Shown: positions 22,926 to 32,494, counted from the stretch's first letter. The stretch: DNA of 35,635 bases from Clostridia bacterium (GCA_017399025.1 JAFQEK010000020.1:1-35635); one strand, 5' to 3'. The notes: generated by a model not told the origin, from the sequence alone. Numbers and translations are program-made.

Positions 22926-23807
22926 ATGATCAGAAGTATGACAGGATACGGTCGCGCCAAAAGGGAGATCGGCGGCAGAAACATCCTCGTTGAAATCAAA
23001 TCCGTCAACAACCGTTATCTGGATTGTTCCGTAAAGCTCCCGAAGCTCTTCGGTTTCCTGGAAGATAAAATCAAATCCTATATCTCCTCCAAGGGAATTT
23101 CCCGCGGAAAGATCGAAGTTTATGTTTCCATTGATATTCTGGAAGAAATCGGTGTCAGCGTGGAATTAGACAGTGCATACACCGCAAGCTATATTGCGGC
23201 CTTGCGCCGTCTGGCAGAAGAATTTCAACTTCCCAATGATATTACCGTCATGTCCGTTGCCGCCAACCGCGATATTTTCGCCGTTAAAAAAGCGGACGAG
23301 GATATGGACAGAGAATGGAACTGCCTGCATCCCGTTCTGGAAGAAGCAACCGCGGCTTTCGTCGCGGCAAGAGAACGCGAAGGCGCAAACATGAAAGCTG
23401 ACATTGAATCCAAAAAACGCCGCGTTGCGGAATTGGCTGAAAAAATTGCTCCTCTTTCTGAAGCCGATGTAAAAAATCAGTATGCCAAAATTGAAGCACG
23501 CGTAAAACAATTGATCGGAGATGCTACCGTCGACGAAGCAAGATTGATCACAGAATGCGCAATCTTCGCAGATAAAATCGCCGTTGACGAAGAACTGGTT
23601 CGTTTGCGTTCTCATTTCGAAGCATTCGATGCCATCCTCGCCTCAAACGATCCCGTCGGAAGAAAGCTTGACTTCCTGCTTCAGGAAATCAACAGAGAAA
23701 CCAATACCATCGGCTCCAAAGCAAGCGATCTTGACATTGCCAAGCTTGTGGTCGAAATCAAGAGTGAACTCGAAAAAATCCGCGAACAGATTCAAAATAT
23801 TGAATAA
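22926..23807 (+). CDS. yicC: YicC-family endoribonuclease
   Basis: 293 aa. The opening MIRSMTGYGRAKRE and EIKSVNNRYLD are the hallmark of the YicC N-terminal domain. The C-terminal DUF1732 part ends in GRKLDFLLQEINRETNTIGSKASD...VVEIKSELEKIREQIQN, nearly family consensus. Members act as endoribonucleases in RNA turnover in E. coli and Bacillus. The long middle helix (AAFVAAREREGANMKADIESK) fits the multimeric clamp described for the family. Standard first gene of the yicC-remA-gmk-rpoZ order in Firmicutes. AAGGA is 10 bases before ATG 22926. Confidence 0.95.
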   Translation: MIRSMTGYGRAKREIGGRNILVEIKSVNNRYLDCSVKLPKLFGFLEDKIKSYISSKGISRGKIEVYVSIDILEEIGVSVELDSAYTASYIAALRRLAEEFQLPNDITVMSVAANRDIFAVKKADEDMDREWNCLHPVLEEATAAFVAAREREGANMKADIESKKRRVAELAEKIAPLSEADVKNQYAKIEARVKQLIGDATVDEARLITECAIFADKIAVDEELVRLRSHFEAFDAILASNDPVGRKLDFLLQEINRETNTIGSKASDLDIAKLVVEIKSELEKIREQIQNIE

Positions 23808-23851
23808 GCGGATCCGTCTGAAAAAAGCTTAGGAAAGGAATATCGGATATC

Positions 23852-24124
23852 ATGAAATTTATCAGCATCGGTAACGGCAATATGGTTGCTGCACACAGAG
23901 TCATTTCGATCGTCAGCCCCGACTCCGCACCGATCAAGCGTTATATACAGGATGCAAGAGATGCAGGACGCGTGATTGACGTTTCCTGCGGCAGAAGAAC
24001 CCGTTCCGTTATTTTTACGGACAGCGACCACGTCATTCTCTCCGCCATCAAAGCGGAAACCATTTCCAACCGTCTGAACGGACAGTACGAACAGGACGAC
24101 GAAGAAGAAGCCGAAGAAGAATAA
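23852..24124 (+). CDS. remA: RemA-family DNA-binding regulator (DUF370)
   Basis: 90 aa. Consensus blocks [59 protein letters not shown] and ETISNRL cover the whole RemA fold. In Bacillus, RemA forms arc-shaped oligomers that bind DNA and activate matrix and osmoprotection genes. The last 13 residues ([11 protein letters not shown]) form an acidic tail beyond the core. It lies 44 bases after yicC and 22 before gmk, the usual order. Confidence 0.94.
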   Translation: MKFISIGNGNMVAAHRVISIVSPDSAPIKRYIQDARDAGRVIDVSCGRRTRSVIFTDSDHVILSAIKAETISNRLNGQYEQDDEEEAEEE

Positions 24125-24146
24125 ATCAAAGAAAGGATATCACGCA

Positions 24147-24752
24147 ATGAAAAAAGGATTACTCGTTATTATTTCCGGCCCCGCAGGAAGCGGAAAGGGT
24201 ACGATCGTTAAAAGAGTCCGCGAGCTTGCGCCCTTTGATTTTTCCGTTTCCGCAACCACACGCAGTCCCAGAGTCAATGAATTGGAAGGCGTTCATTATT
24301 ATTTTGTTACCAAAGAAGAATTTGAAAAGAAAATTGCCGAAGGTGAAATGCTCGAATACGCACAATACGTTGGCAATTATTACGGAACACCGAAAAAGCC
24401 CGTGGAAGCCGCGCTTGCCGAAGGAAAAAACATCATCCTCGATATCGAAGTCAAAGGCGCGCTTCAGGTAAAGGAAAAAATGCCCGAAGCTGTCATGATC
24501 TATGTTTTACCCCCCGATTACGAAACACTGCTTGGAAGAATCCGCGGCAGAGGAACGGAAACGGAAGAAGTTATCCAGAAAAGAATGACCGAAGCAAGAA
24601 CTGAAATCAAAACATTCCCAAAATACGACTACGTTGTCATCAACCGTGAAAACGGTATTGACGAAGCCGCCGAGGACGTTCTTGCAATCCTTCGTGCCGA
24701 AAACATGCGCACTTCCCGCAACGCCGAAATTTCCGAAACATTTTTCGGATAA
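24147..24752 (+). CDS. gmk: Guanylate kinase
   Basis: 201 aa. ATP + GMP to ADP + GDP, essential for GTP and (p)ppGpp supply. The P-loop is ISGPAGSGKGT (residues 9-19), the GMP-binding part includes SATTRSPRVNELEGVHYYF and LEYAQYVGNYYGTPK, and the lid carries RIRGRGTE. Length is typical. The stop codon is followed within 3 bases by structured element copy B. Confidence 0.96.
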   Translation: MKKGLLVIISGPAGSGKGTIVKRVRELAPFDFSVSATTRSPRVNELEGVHYYFVTKEEFEKKIAEGEMLEYAQYVGNYYGTPKKPVEAALAEGKNIILDIEVKGALQVKEKMPEAVMIYVLPPDYETLLGRIRGRGTETEEVIQKRMTEARTEIKTFPKYDYVVINRENGIDEAAEDVLAILRAENMRTSRNAEISETFFG

Positions 24753-24755
24753 TCA

Positions 24756-24863
24756 AGCGGACAACATCCGCCGGAAGTTTCTCGCCTACCGCAGTTTTAT
24801 CTGCATTTGACTGTGCAAAACGGCGAGGTCAATTTTGCGCAATTTCTTAGGGAATAAAAATCC
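24756..24863 (+). repeat. Structured intergenic element, copy B (gmk-rpoZ)
   Basis: About 108 bases immediately after gmk. Hairpin GCGGA-CAACA-TCCGC, then GAAGTT, CTCGCC...GGCGAG enclosing GCAG-TTTTAT-CTGC, then TTTTGCGCAATTTC, with GAAGTT able to pair with AATTTC. Compared with copy A, the first helix changes a G-C pair to A-T at the loop side, and the apical helix changes C-G/G-T to G-C/C-G, all keeping pairing. It must be transcribed, being inside the operon between gmk and rpoZ. No terminator-type T tract follows. Confidence 0.75.
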
Positions 24864-24921
24864 ATCTCAAACAACAAATAAAACGATTGAAATAAACCGT
24901 ACAAAAGGAGATTGAACCGTT

Positions 24922-25209
24922 ATGATGATCACACCTTCCATTGAACAGCTTACACAAGGTAAATTTAACCGTTACGCGCTCGTTATCGCAACCGCAAAAT
25001 GCGCAAGAATCGTTACCGATGAATACGTAGCGCAAAGAGAAGAAGCGGAAAAGAAGATTGCGGATAAGAAAACCGAAAAAACTCTCGCTTCTCAGATCGA
25101 CAGAGATATCCGCGACAACAAAGCCGTTGAAAATGCCGTTCAACGGCTTTACAAAGGTGATTTTAATGTCGTCCTTCCTCAGGAAGCTAACACCGAACAG
25201 CTGAAGTAA
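24922..25209 (+). CDS. rpoZ: RNA polymerase omega subunit
   Basis: 95 aa. MITPSIEQLTQGKFNRYALVIATAKCARIV is the conserved omega start that clamps the beta-prime C-terminus; the family normally has AKRAR where this has AKCAR. A charged middle helix and VENAVQRLYKGDF follow. It helps assemble RNA polymerase. AAAGGAG is 11 bases before the first of two consecutive ATGs (24922, 24925). The stop overlaps the priA start by one base (TAATG). Confidence 0.88.
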   Translation: MMITPSIEQLTQGKFNRYALVIATAKCARIVTDEYVAQREEAEKKIADKKTEKTLASQIDRDIRDNKAVENAVQRLYKGDFNVVLPQEANTEQLK

Positions 25210-27656
25210 TGGATGCTTATACGAAAACCGTCGGCGTTCGTCTGTTGGACCTCCCTCAGCACCTGGACCGCGAATATACCTATTATATTCCGGATACGCT
25301 TTGTTTTTCTCCCACCGTTGGCGATTTTACCATTGTTCCGTTCGGCGGAGCCAACAAAAAGCATATCGCTCTGATTACCTCCGTGGGTCAAACGAATGAT
25401 TACGGAAAACTCAAACCCATATTGGCACAGATCAACCGTTCTCTTTCGCTGACAGAGGAAATGATGGCGCTGATCCGTTTCCTTTGCGGACGGACGCTCT
25501 GCACCATGGGAGATGCCGTACGCAGACTGATACCTGCCGATGCGTTTGCAAAAGCAACCGAATTTTTTTCTCCAAATCCGATTGAAGCTTGCGTAAGAGA
25601 CTCTTTTTCCCCACGGATGAAAACCGTGTTTGCTTTTATTGAAGCACATGCACCCGTACGGGAAGAACGTTTGATCAAAGAGTTCGGTGCAGAAGTTTCT
25701 CCCATTTTACGCAAGTTGCTTTCCGAATGCCACATTTCCTCCGACCTTGTCATTAAAGAAAGCAAAGGAGCATCTCTTGAAATCGTTTATCCCGTTCCGG
25801 ATGCGGATACGGGAATCTTATTGAAACCCCGAACCCCTGAAATTCAGCGCGCGCTCTTTTCGCGCATCTGTGAAGAAGAAAGCATTTCTTCGGAAATGCT
25901 CATTTCGGAGGGATATACCTCCGTACAAATCAAAGCGCTCGCAAAAAAGGGCTTGATCGTTCTCGAAAAAAAAGAAGTTTTACGCAATCATTACGAAAAG
26001 ATTGCCGCTTCTGCCGCCGAGCTTCGACTTTCCGAAGAACAGCAAAACGCATTTGAAATCCTCTCTGCCTTCATGGAAGAACAGAAACCCCATGCCGCAC
26101 TCCTGCACGGTGTAACCGGAAGCGGAAAAACCAGCGTTGTTCTCGCGCTTTGCGAAAAAGCGCTTTCGATGGGAAGAAAAGCCATTATCCTGATTCCCGA
26201 AATCGCTCTGACATGGCAATCTGTGGAAGCCTTTACCTCCAGATTCGGAAAACGAATCGCCGTTATGCATTCCGGACTTTCCGACGGAGAACGCTTTGAT
26301 GCTTATAAACGAATCCGCAGAGGCGATATTGATATCGTTCTCGGCACGCGCTCTGCCATCTTCGCGCCGCTTTCCGATATCGGACTGATCGTCATTGACG
26401 AGGAACAGGAAAGCGCATATAAATCCGATATGTCCCCGAAATATCACGTGCGCGATATTGCCAAGCACCGCGCCGCCGCAAACAACGCTCTGCTTCTGAT
26501 GGCTTCCGCCACCCCCTCCGTAGAAAGCCGCAGAGAAGCGGAAAAAGGCAATTATTCCCTTGTCAGACTGACCAAGCGCTATACCGGCTCGGCACTCCCC
26601 TCCGTCAGGATCGTGGATATGCGAAAAGAAAATCTGATCGGAGAAGCGCAGATCGGCGGAGAGCTTCGCGCCCTGCTCTGCGATGCGTTCGAAAACGGTA
26701 AGCAATCCATGCTGTTTCTCAACCGAAGAGGTTTTCACAGCATGCTCTCCTGCCACGCTTGCGGAGAGGTTCTGCTCTGCCCCAACTGTTCCGTTTCCCT
26801 GACACATCACAAAACGGCCAAAGGAAGCCGCTTGATCTGCCATTATTGCGGACACAATATTCCCATTCCCCATTTTTGTCCCAAATGCGCAAGCGAGCAT
26901 CTTGCTTTCGGAGGCTACGGCACGCAATTGATTGAAGAAGAGATCAAAAGTTTTCTGCCCGATGCCAGAATCCTGCGTATGGATGCGGATACCACAAAAG
27001 AACGCTTTTCCCAAGATGAAATCACAAGCGCATTCAGCAGAGGAGAAGCGGATATTCTTGTCGGCACGCAGATGATCGCCAAAGGGCATAATTTTCCCAA
27101 GCTTTCCCTGGTCGGCGTCATCGCCGCGGACAATTCTCTGTTTTTAGACGATTTTCGCGCCAATGAACGCACGTTTTCTCTGATTACACAAGTCATTGGA
27201 CGAGCAGGACGTTCCGAAGGCGGCGGTACTGCTGTCATTCAAACTTATAATCCCGATAACGAAACCATACGGCTTTCCGCAAAACAGGATTACGATGCAT
27301 TTTATAAAAATGAAATTGCCGTACGAAAAGCACTTGTTTTTCCTCCGTTTTGCGATATCGCCGTTTTCTCCATCGGCGCAGACGAAGAAACAGAACTTCG
27401 TAATTTTGCAAAAGAATTCTCTGAGGCGCTTGCAGATAAGCAAAAAAATGCTTTCAGCGACGTTAAAATGCTGACGTTCGGTCCCTTTGAAGCACCCGTT
27501 TTCAAAATCAAAAACAAATTCCGGATGCGCATCGTCATCAAATTCAAAAACAATAAACGCGCCCGCGCGCTCTTTGAAGAATTACTGCTGGAATATGGCA
27601 AAAAAGCGGCGGGAAAAATTTCACTTTCCGTAGATATCAATCCCTCCGGTACTTAA
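25209..27656 (+). CDS. priA: Primosomal replication-restart helicase PriA
   Basis: 815-aa superfamily 2 DNA helicase that reloads the replisome at stalled forks. N-terminal 3'-DNA-binding domain (~1-100); Walker A HGVTGSGKTS (~299-308); IDEEQE as the DEAH-type box (~395); a zinc-binding insert with paired cysteines CHAC, CPNC, CHYC and CPKC (~515-561); helicase motifs GTQMIAKGHNFP and QVIGRAGRSEGGG; and a C-terminal domain. All eight cysteines are present. In many Firmicutes coaBC lies between rpoZ and priA; here it is absent and the two genes overlap. Confidence 0.96.
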   Translation: MDAYTKTVGVRLLDLPQHLDREYTYYIPDTLCFSPTVGDFTIVPFGGANKKHIALITSVGQTNDYGKLKPILAQINRSLSLTEEMMALIRFLCGRTLCTMGDAVRRLIPADAFAKATEFFSPNPIEACVRDSFSPRMKTVFAFIEAHAPVREERLIKEFGAEVSPILRKLLSECHISSDLVIKESKGASLEIVYPVPDADTGILLKPRTPEIQRALFSRICEEESISSEMLISEGYTSVQIKALAKKGLIVLEKKEVLRNHYEKIAASAAELRLSEEQQNAFEILSAFMEEQKPHAALLHGVTGSGKTSVVLALCEKALSMGRKAIILIPEIALTWQSVEAFTSRFGKRIAVMHSGLSDGERFDAYKRIRRGDIDIVLGTRSAIFAPLSDIGLIVIDEEQESAYKSDMSPKYHVRDIAKHRAAANNALLLMASATPSVESRREAEKGNYSLVRLTKRYTGSALPSVRIVDMRKENLIGEAQIGGELRALLCDAFENGKQSMLFLNRRGFHSMLSCHACGEVLLCPNCSVSLTHHKTAKGSRLICHYCGHNIPIPHFCPKCASEHLAFGGYGTQLIEEEIKSFLPDARILRMDADTTKERFSQDEITSAFSRGEADILVGTQMIAKGHNFPKLSLVGVIAADNSLFLDDFRANERTFSLITQVIGRAGRSEGGGTAVIQTYNPDNETIRLSAKQDYDAFYKNEIAVRKALVFPPFCDIAVFSIGADEETELRNFAKEFSEALADKQKNAFSDVKMLTFGPFEAPVFKIKNKFRMRIVIKFKNNKRARALFEELLLEYGKKAAGKISLSVDINPSGT

Positions 27657-27741
27657 TACCAAAAGCATATAACGGAAGATTTTTCTGCAGGAAACAATTA
27701 CCGTAAAAAATTTGAAATCAAGAAAGGACTTTGCTTTTATC

Positions 27742-28230
27742 ATGGCAAAACTTACAATTCTGAAAGAAGGCGAAGCAACACTTCGCAAAACCTGCCGTCC
27801 CGTAACGGAAATTACAAAAAGAACAAAAACGCTTCTTGACGATATGCTGGAAACCATGCGCCACGCAGACGGCGTAGGACTTGCAGCCCCCCAGGTCGGC
27901 GTTCTCCGTCGTATCGTTGTCATCGAAGTGGAAGAAGGCGAAGTCCTCGAACTGATCAATCCCGAAATCATTGAAGCCTCCGGCTCCGTCAGCGGTGTGG
28001 AAGGCTGCCTTTCCGTTCCGGGAAGACAAGGCATTGTAAAACGCCCCTCTTACGTCCGCGTACGCGCGCTCGACAGAAACGGCGTTATGCAAACCTATGA
28101 AGGAACCGATCTTCTTGCAAGATGCTTTTGCCACGAAATCGACCACCTGGACGGTCATCTCTACATTGATAAAGCGGATAAATTCCTTTATCCCGCAGAA
28201 GACGGCGAATATTACGACGATGAAGATTAA
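27742..28230 (+). CDS. def: Peptide deformylase
   Basis: 162 aa. Removes the formyl group from nascent N-terminal Met using a bound metal. The three motifs are GVGLAAPQVG (44-53), EGCLS (87-91, ligand Cys89) and CHEIDHLDG (130-138, ligands His131/His135, catalytic Glu132). The tail is acidic (EDGEYYDDED). The ATG at 27742 fits family starts (MAKLTILKEG); an earlier TTG at 27712 would place the AAAGGA box inside the gene. It is followed by fmt, which adds the formyl group this enzyme removes. Confidence 0.95.
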   Translation: MAKLTILKEGEATLRKTCRPVTEITKRTKTLLDDMLETMRHADGVGLAAPQVGVLRRIVVIEVEEGEVLELINPEIIEASGSVSGVEGCLSVPGRQGIVKRPSYVRVRALDRNGVMQTYEGTDLLARCFCHEIDHLDGHLYIDKADKFLYPAEDGEYYDDED

Positions 28231-28267
28231 TCCTTAAAAAATCAAGCGAAGGCAAGGAGAACAAGCT

Positions 28268-29206
28268 ATGCGTATTTTATTTATGGGCACACCCGAATTT
28301 GCAAGAACAGCGCTTTTCGCAATCCGCGAAGCATATCCCGACGAAATCGTAGGCGTAATCACAAGACAGGATACGCCTAAAAATCGTGGACACGCAATGA
28401 CCCCACCTCCCGTAAAAACAGCCGCGCTTGAAATGGGTATCCCCGTATATCAGCCTGCCAACCTCAAGGAAGAAAATTTTCGTGATATTTTGCTGGAAAT
28501 GAACCCCGATATCATCGTCGTGGTTGCATACGGCAGAATTTTACCTTCCTACGTATTGGAATATCCTCGTTTCGGCTGTATCAATATTCACGGCTCCATT
28601 CTGCCGAAATACAGAGGTGCCGCTCCCATTCAGCGCGCCATTCTTGCAGGCGAAAAGGAAATGGGCGTTACCATTATCAAAATGGCGGAAGGTATTGACA
28701 CTGGCGACATGTATGCCAAAGCCTCCATGGATTCCTCCGAAGGCAATTTTGAAGAAATTCATGACCGTCTCGCAGAGCTCGGCGGCAAGCTCGTTGTAGA
28801 AACCATGGAAAAAATCTTCAATGGCACCGCCTCTGCCGAACCGCAGGACGATGCCCTCTCCACCTACGCCTCCAAAATCGAAAAAGCAGACCGCATTCTG
28901 GATTTCAGCGAAACGGCTGAAACGATTGTCAACAAAATCCGCGCATTTTCGCCCATCCCCGGTGCAGAAGCAAAACTTCCCTCAGGCAAAGTCAAAATTA
29001 CCTCTGCCGTATGTCTGGACGAAGCACCCGAAGGCGAACCCGGAACGGTAGCCGCCCTTTCCGCAAAGGGTACCGGACTTCTGACCGTCAATGCCGTTGA
29101 TGCCAAAATCAGAATCGAACGCCTCATTCCCGAAGGCAAAAAAGAAATGTCCGCGGGCGATTTTATCCGCGGCAGACGCATTACGCAATCAGACCGTTTT
29201 GAATAA
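28268..29206 (+). CDS. fmt: Methionyl-tRNA formyltransferase
   Basis: 312 aa. Transfers a formyl group from 10-formyl-THF to initiator Met-tRNA. Starts MRILFMGTPEFARTAL and has the catalytic stretch CINIHGSILPKYRGAAPIQRAI (Asn, His of the active site), then GVTIIKMAEGIDTGD. The C-terminal OB-like domain begins near residue 205. Length is typical. GGAGA precedes ATG 28268; 38 bases after def. Confidence 0.96.
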   Translation: MRILFMGTPEFARTALFAIREAYPDEIVGVITRQDTPKNRGHAMTPPPVKTAALEMGIPVYQPANLKEENFRDILLEMNPDIIVVVAYGRILPSYVLEYPRFGCINIHGSILPKYRGAAPIQRAILAGEKEMGVTIIKMAEGIDTGDMYAKASMDSSEGNFEEIHDRLAELGGKLVVETMEKIFNGTASAEPQDDALSTYASKIEKADRILDFSETAETIVNKIRAFSPIPGAEAKLPSGKVKITSAVCLDEAPEGEPGTVAALSAKGTGLLTVNAVDAKIRIERLIPEGKKEMSAGDFIRGRRITQSDRFE

Positions 29207-29229
29207 AAGCAAGAAAGGACTTCTCCATT

Positions 29230-30543
29230 ATGAACGCCAGAGAATCCGCTTTCCTCTCTCTCCAGAAATATGAAAACAGCGGTGTGTATTCCAATATTGA
29301 GCTTTCCTACGCCATTGAACGCGGAAACCTGGAAGGTTCGGAAAAATCGCTGTATACCGCCCTTTTTTACGGCGTGATCGAACGCAAGCTGACCTTGGAT
29401 TATTATATTTCTCTCCTTTCCGACCGCAAAGATATCGACATGAACATCCGTATCATTTTGCGGCTGGGTTTGTATCAGCTTCTTTATATGACCAAAATTC
29501 CCGAATCCGCTGCCGTCAATGAAAGCGTAAAGCTCGCTTCCCGTTTTTACGCAAGAAAAAACAGCAGAAATTATATCAACGCCGTTCTGAGAACCTTTCT
29601 GCGCAAAAAAGGCTTGCTTGCGCTTCCCGATGAAAACAAAGAACCCCTGCGCAGACTTTCCGTGGAATATTCCGTTCCCGAATGGATCTGCCGTCTGTGG
29701 CTCGATGCCTACGGAAGAGAAAAAACCGTACGTATTCTGAAAACCGTCAATAACCATCCTTCCCTGACACTGACGGTTAACAGTCTGAAAACCATGCCCG
29801 CCGCCTTTTCGGAAGCATTGAATCTTGCAGGAATCAAAGCTGAAATCAGTCCCGTTTCCAAATACAGTATTTTGTTGGACGGCGCCGTACCCATGAATCG
29901 TCTGGAACCTTTCGAAGGGAATTTCTTCGTACAGGATGAAGCTTCTGCCCTCTGTGTTGCCGCCATGGATGCCAAACCCGGCGACTCCATTTTGGATGCC
30001 TGCGCTTGCCCCGGCGGAAAAAGCTTCGGTATGGCTATGTCTATGAAAAACGAAGGCTCCATCCGTTCACTGGACCTTCATAAAAATAAACTCTCCCTGA
30101 TTGAAACGGGTGCCGAAAAATTGGGGATTACCATCATTGAAACCGGTGTGCAAAATGCATCCGTACACAATCCTGAAATGCCCGTGTTTGATAAAATTCT
30201 CTGCGATGTTCCCTGTTCCGGTCTCGGTGTTATCGCCAAAAAGCCAGACATCCGTTACAAATCCGAAGAAGACATTACTCGTCTGCCCATTCTGCAAGCC
30301 AAAATTCTGGAAACCAATGCGGCATACTTAAAAGAAGGCGGTACGCTCGTTTACTCTACGTGCACGCTGAATCCCGCAGAAAACCGTGAAATCGTGGAAA
30401 ACTTTCTGAAAAATCATCCCGAATTTTCTCTCTGTCCCTTTACGGCAGGCATTGCAGTTTGCGACGGTATACTGGAAATTCTACCCTATGAATATGAAAC
30501 CGACGGTTTTTTCATTGCAAAGCTACGCAAGAAAAAATCCTGA
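29230..30543 (+). CDS. rsmB: 16S rRNA (cytosine-967-C5) methyltransferase
   Basis: 437 aa. N-terminal NusB-like RNA-binding domain (NARESAFLSLQKYENSG...YIN.VLRTFLRKK, ~1-140), linker, and a SAM-dependent methyltransferase domain with DACACPGGKSFG (cofactor loop), CDVPCSGLGVIAKKPD (~325-340, Cys in PCSG) and YSTCTLNPAEN (~375-385, the second cysteine of the two-Cys mechanism). Follows fmt by 24 bases, the classical fmt-rsmB order. Confidence 0.94.
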   Translation: MNARESAFLSLQKYENSGVYSNIELSYAIERGNLEGSEKSLYTALFYGVIERKLTLDYYISLLSDRKDIDMNIRIILRLGLYQLLYMTKIPESAAVNESVKLASRFYARKNSRNYINAVLRTFLRKKGLLALPDENKEPLRRLSVEYSVPEWICRLWLDAYGREKTVRILKTVNNHPSLTLTVNSLKTMPAAFSEALNLAGIKAEISPVSKYSILLDGAVPMNRLEPFEGNFFVQDEASALCVAAMDAKPGDSILDACACPGGKSFGMAMSMKNEGSIRSLDLHKNKLSLIETGAEKLGITIIETGVQNASVHNPEMPVFDKILCDVPCSGLGVIAKKPDIRYKSEEDITRLPILQAKILETNAAYLKEGGTLVYSTCTLNPAENREIVENFLKNHPEFSLCPFTAGIAVCDGILEILPYEYETDGFFIAKLRKKKS

Positions 30544-30573
30544 CGACCAAAATCTCCCCGAAAGGAATGCTTT

Positions 30574-31608
30574 ATGGAAAAAATCGATATTTTAAGCATG
30601 AATAAAGAAGAGCTGACCGCATATATCGTTTCCTTGGGCGAGCCGAAATTCCGCGCTTCCCAAATCCGGGATTGGCTTCTCAAAGGCGCCGGTTTTTCCG
30701 AAATGAAAAATCTTCCTGCCGCTTTGCGCGCAAAACTTGCGGAAAATGCTTTCGTTGCTTCCGCAAAAATTGCAAAAAAATTCGTTTCCAAGGACGGAAC
30801 CGTCAAATATCTCTACGAACTTTATGATGGAGAACGGATCGAATCCGTATTTATGCGTTATAAACACGGAAATACCATTTGCATCTCCACAGAAGCCGGA
30901 TGCCCTATGGGATGCGCTTTCTGTGCTTCCACGTTAAAAGGTCTTTCTCGCAGACTCTTGCCCTCGGAAATGCTTTCTCAGATTCTTTCCACTCAAAAAG
31001 ATACGGGAGAACGCGTGGACGGCATCGTGCTGATGGGAATCGGAGAACCCCTCGATAATTACGACAACGTCATCAAATTTCTCCGTTTGGTCGGCTCTCC
31101 CGATGGATTAAATATCGGTTACCGCCATATTTCTCTCTCCACTTGCGGTCTGGTCGACCGAATGGAAAAGCTCGCAAAAGAAAATCTACCCATCACGCTT
31201 TCCATCTCTCTTCACGCGGCAGACGATCAAACCCGCTCCTCTCTCATGCCCGTAAACAACCGTTGGAATATCGAACAGCTTCTGAAAGCTTGCCGTTCCT
31301 ATTTTGATCAGACGGGCAGAAGAATCTCCTTTGAATATACTCTCGTGCGCGGAAAAAACGATTCCGTTTCTGCTGCCAACCGATTGGCAGATGTCCTCTA
31401 CCGTTATTGCTCGGGTATGCCCTTGCACGTCAATCTGATTCCCGTCAACAACGTGGAAGAAAGAGGATTTTTGCCCAGTGAAAAATCAGGAATCGAAGCA
31501 TTCGCCGCTACATTGGAGGGCAGAAAAATTACGGCAACTGTACGCCGTAAGCTCGGCTCCGATATCGATGCCTCCTGCGGACAGCTTCGCGCAGAACACA
31601 GCTCTTAA
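30574..31608 (+). CDS. rlmN: Dual-specificity rRNA/tRNA adenine-C2 methyltransferase
   Basis: 344-aa radical-SAM enzyme that makes 2-methyladenosine in 23S rRNA and some tRNAs. N-terminal accessory domain (EPKFRASQIRDWLLKGA). Iron-sulfur cysteines are in EAGCPMGCAFCAST (Cys110, 114, 117). GIGEPLDNYDNV is the SAM-binding GEP motif; LSISLHAADD, VRGKNDS and VNLIPVNN follow. Cys335 (DASCGQL) is the methyl-carrying cysteine. Starts 31 bases after rsmB with GAAAGGA upstream. Confidence 0.95.
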   Translation: MEKIDILSMNKEELTAYIVSLGEPKFRASQIRDWLLKGAGFSEMKNLPAALRAKLAENAFVASAKIAKKFVSKDGTVKYLYELYDGERIESVFMRYKHGNTICISTEAGCPMGCAFCASTLKGLSRRLLPSEMLSQILSTQKDTGERVDGIVLMGIGEPLDNYDNVIKFLRLVGSPDGLNIGYRHISLSTCGLVDRMEKLAKENLPITLSISLHAADDQTRSSLMPVNNRWNIEQLLKACRSYFDQTGRRISFEYTLVRGKNDSVSAANRLADVLYRYCSGMPLHVNLIPVNNVEERGFLPSEKSGIEAFAATLEGRKITATVRRKLGSDIDASCGQLRAEHSS

Positions 31609-31680
31609 TCTGAATCACCATCAAAAACGATTCTTTTATCATAAATGAAAAGTTCTCTCTGAAAGGAATGGATTACTTTA

Positions 31681-32457
31681 ATGAAATTTTGCGGAAAAAG
31701 CGATGTCGGGATGCACCGACAAGTCAACCAGGACAGTTACCGTGCGCTCCGTCTTTGGAATGACGAAGCTACGCTTCTCGTGGTTTGCGACGGCATGGGC
31801 GGTCATAAGGCAGGCGAGATCGCCAGTAACACCGCTGTCAATATTTTTTGTGAAAAAATAGCCGCCTCTCCCTGTACGGAAACAGAACCGAATAAAATTT
31901 TGGAATTTATCCGCTATACATTGGTCTCCGCAGCATCGGAAGCAAATGCTTCCATTCTCCGTCTTGCCGATGAAAACGAGGAATATCAGGGTATGGGCAC
32001 AACGTTGGTTGCCGTCATGATTTACGGCGGATATTTTTACGCAATCAACATCGGCGACAGCCGTTTTTACATCGTTACCAAGGAAGACACTACACTTGTT
32101 ACCAAGGACCATTCTTTCGTACAATATCTGATTGATAACGGAAAGCTTTCCGAAGAAGAAGCAAAGGAATGTCCTCGCAAAAACGTGATTACCCGCGCCG
32201 TTGGCATTTCCGATAAATTGGACGTGGATTTCTTCAGCGCACCGCTCGAACCGTGGGAAAGCGGTTATTTGCTCCTGTGTTCCGACGGACTTTCCAATTA
32301 CGTTGACCATAAAATTATGGAAGAAATTCTTTTTGCGCCCTCGCATTGGTTTGTATCACAGGAAGACGATCTTTCCCGGAAAGCGGATGCCTTGATTGCT
32401 TTTGCCAATGAAAAAGGCGGAAGTGATAATATTACCGCTGTTCTCGCCCGCTTTTGA
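31681..32457 (+). CDS. prpC: PP2C-type Ser/Thr protein phosphatase
   Basis: 258 aa. Metal-dependent phosphatase that reverses the neighbouring kinase. Motifs: SDVGMHRQVNQDSY, VVCDGMGGHKAGEIAS (metal-binding Asp), GMGTTLVAVMI, NIGDSRFYIV, HSFVQYLI, LCSDGLSNYV and GGSDNITAVLA (last metal Asp). Typical Stp/PrpC length. GAAAGGA box before ATG 31681; 37 bases ahead of prkC. Confidence 0.94.
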   Translation: MKFCGKSDVGMHRQVNQDSYRALRLWNDEATLLVVCDGMGGHKAGEIASNTAVNIFCEKIAASPCTETEPNKILEFIRYTLVSAASEANASILRLADENEEYQGMGTTLVAVMIYGGYFYAINIGDSRFYIVTKEDTTLVTKDHSFVQYLIDNGKLSEEEAKECPRKNVITRAVGISDKLDVDFFSAPLEPWESGYLLLCSDGLSNYVDHKIMEEILFAPSHWFVSQEDDLSRKADALIAFANEKGGSDNITAVLARF

Positions 32458-32494
32458 GGTTTGAGATGATCGACAGAAATGAAAGGATATAACC

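Noticed and set aside
25980..27089. 369-aa open frame antisense to priA
   Set aside because: Shadow of a well-conserved gene; no start signals and no family-like motifs.
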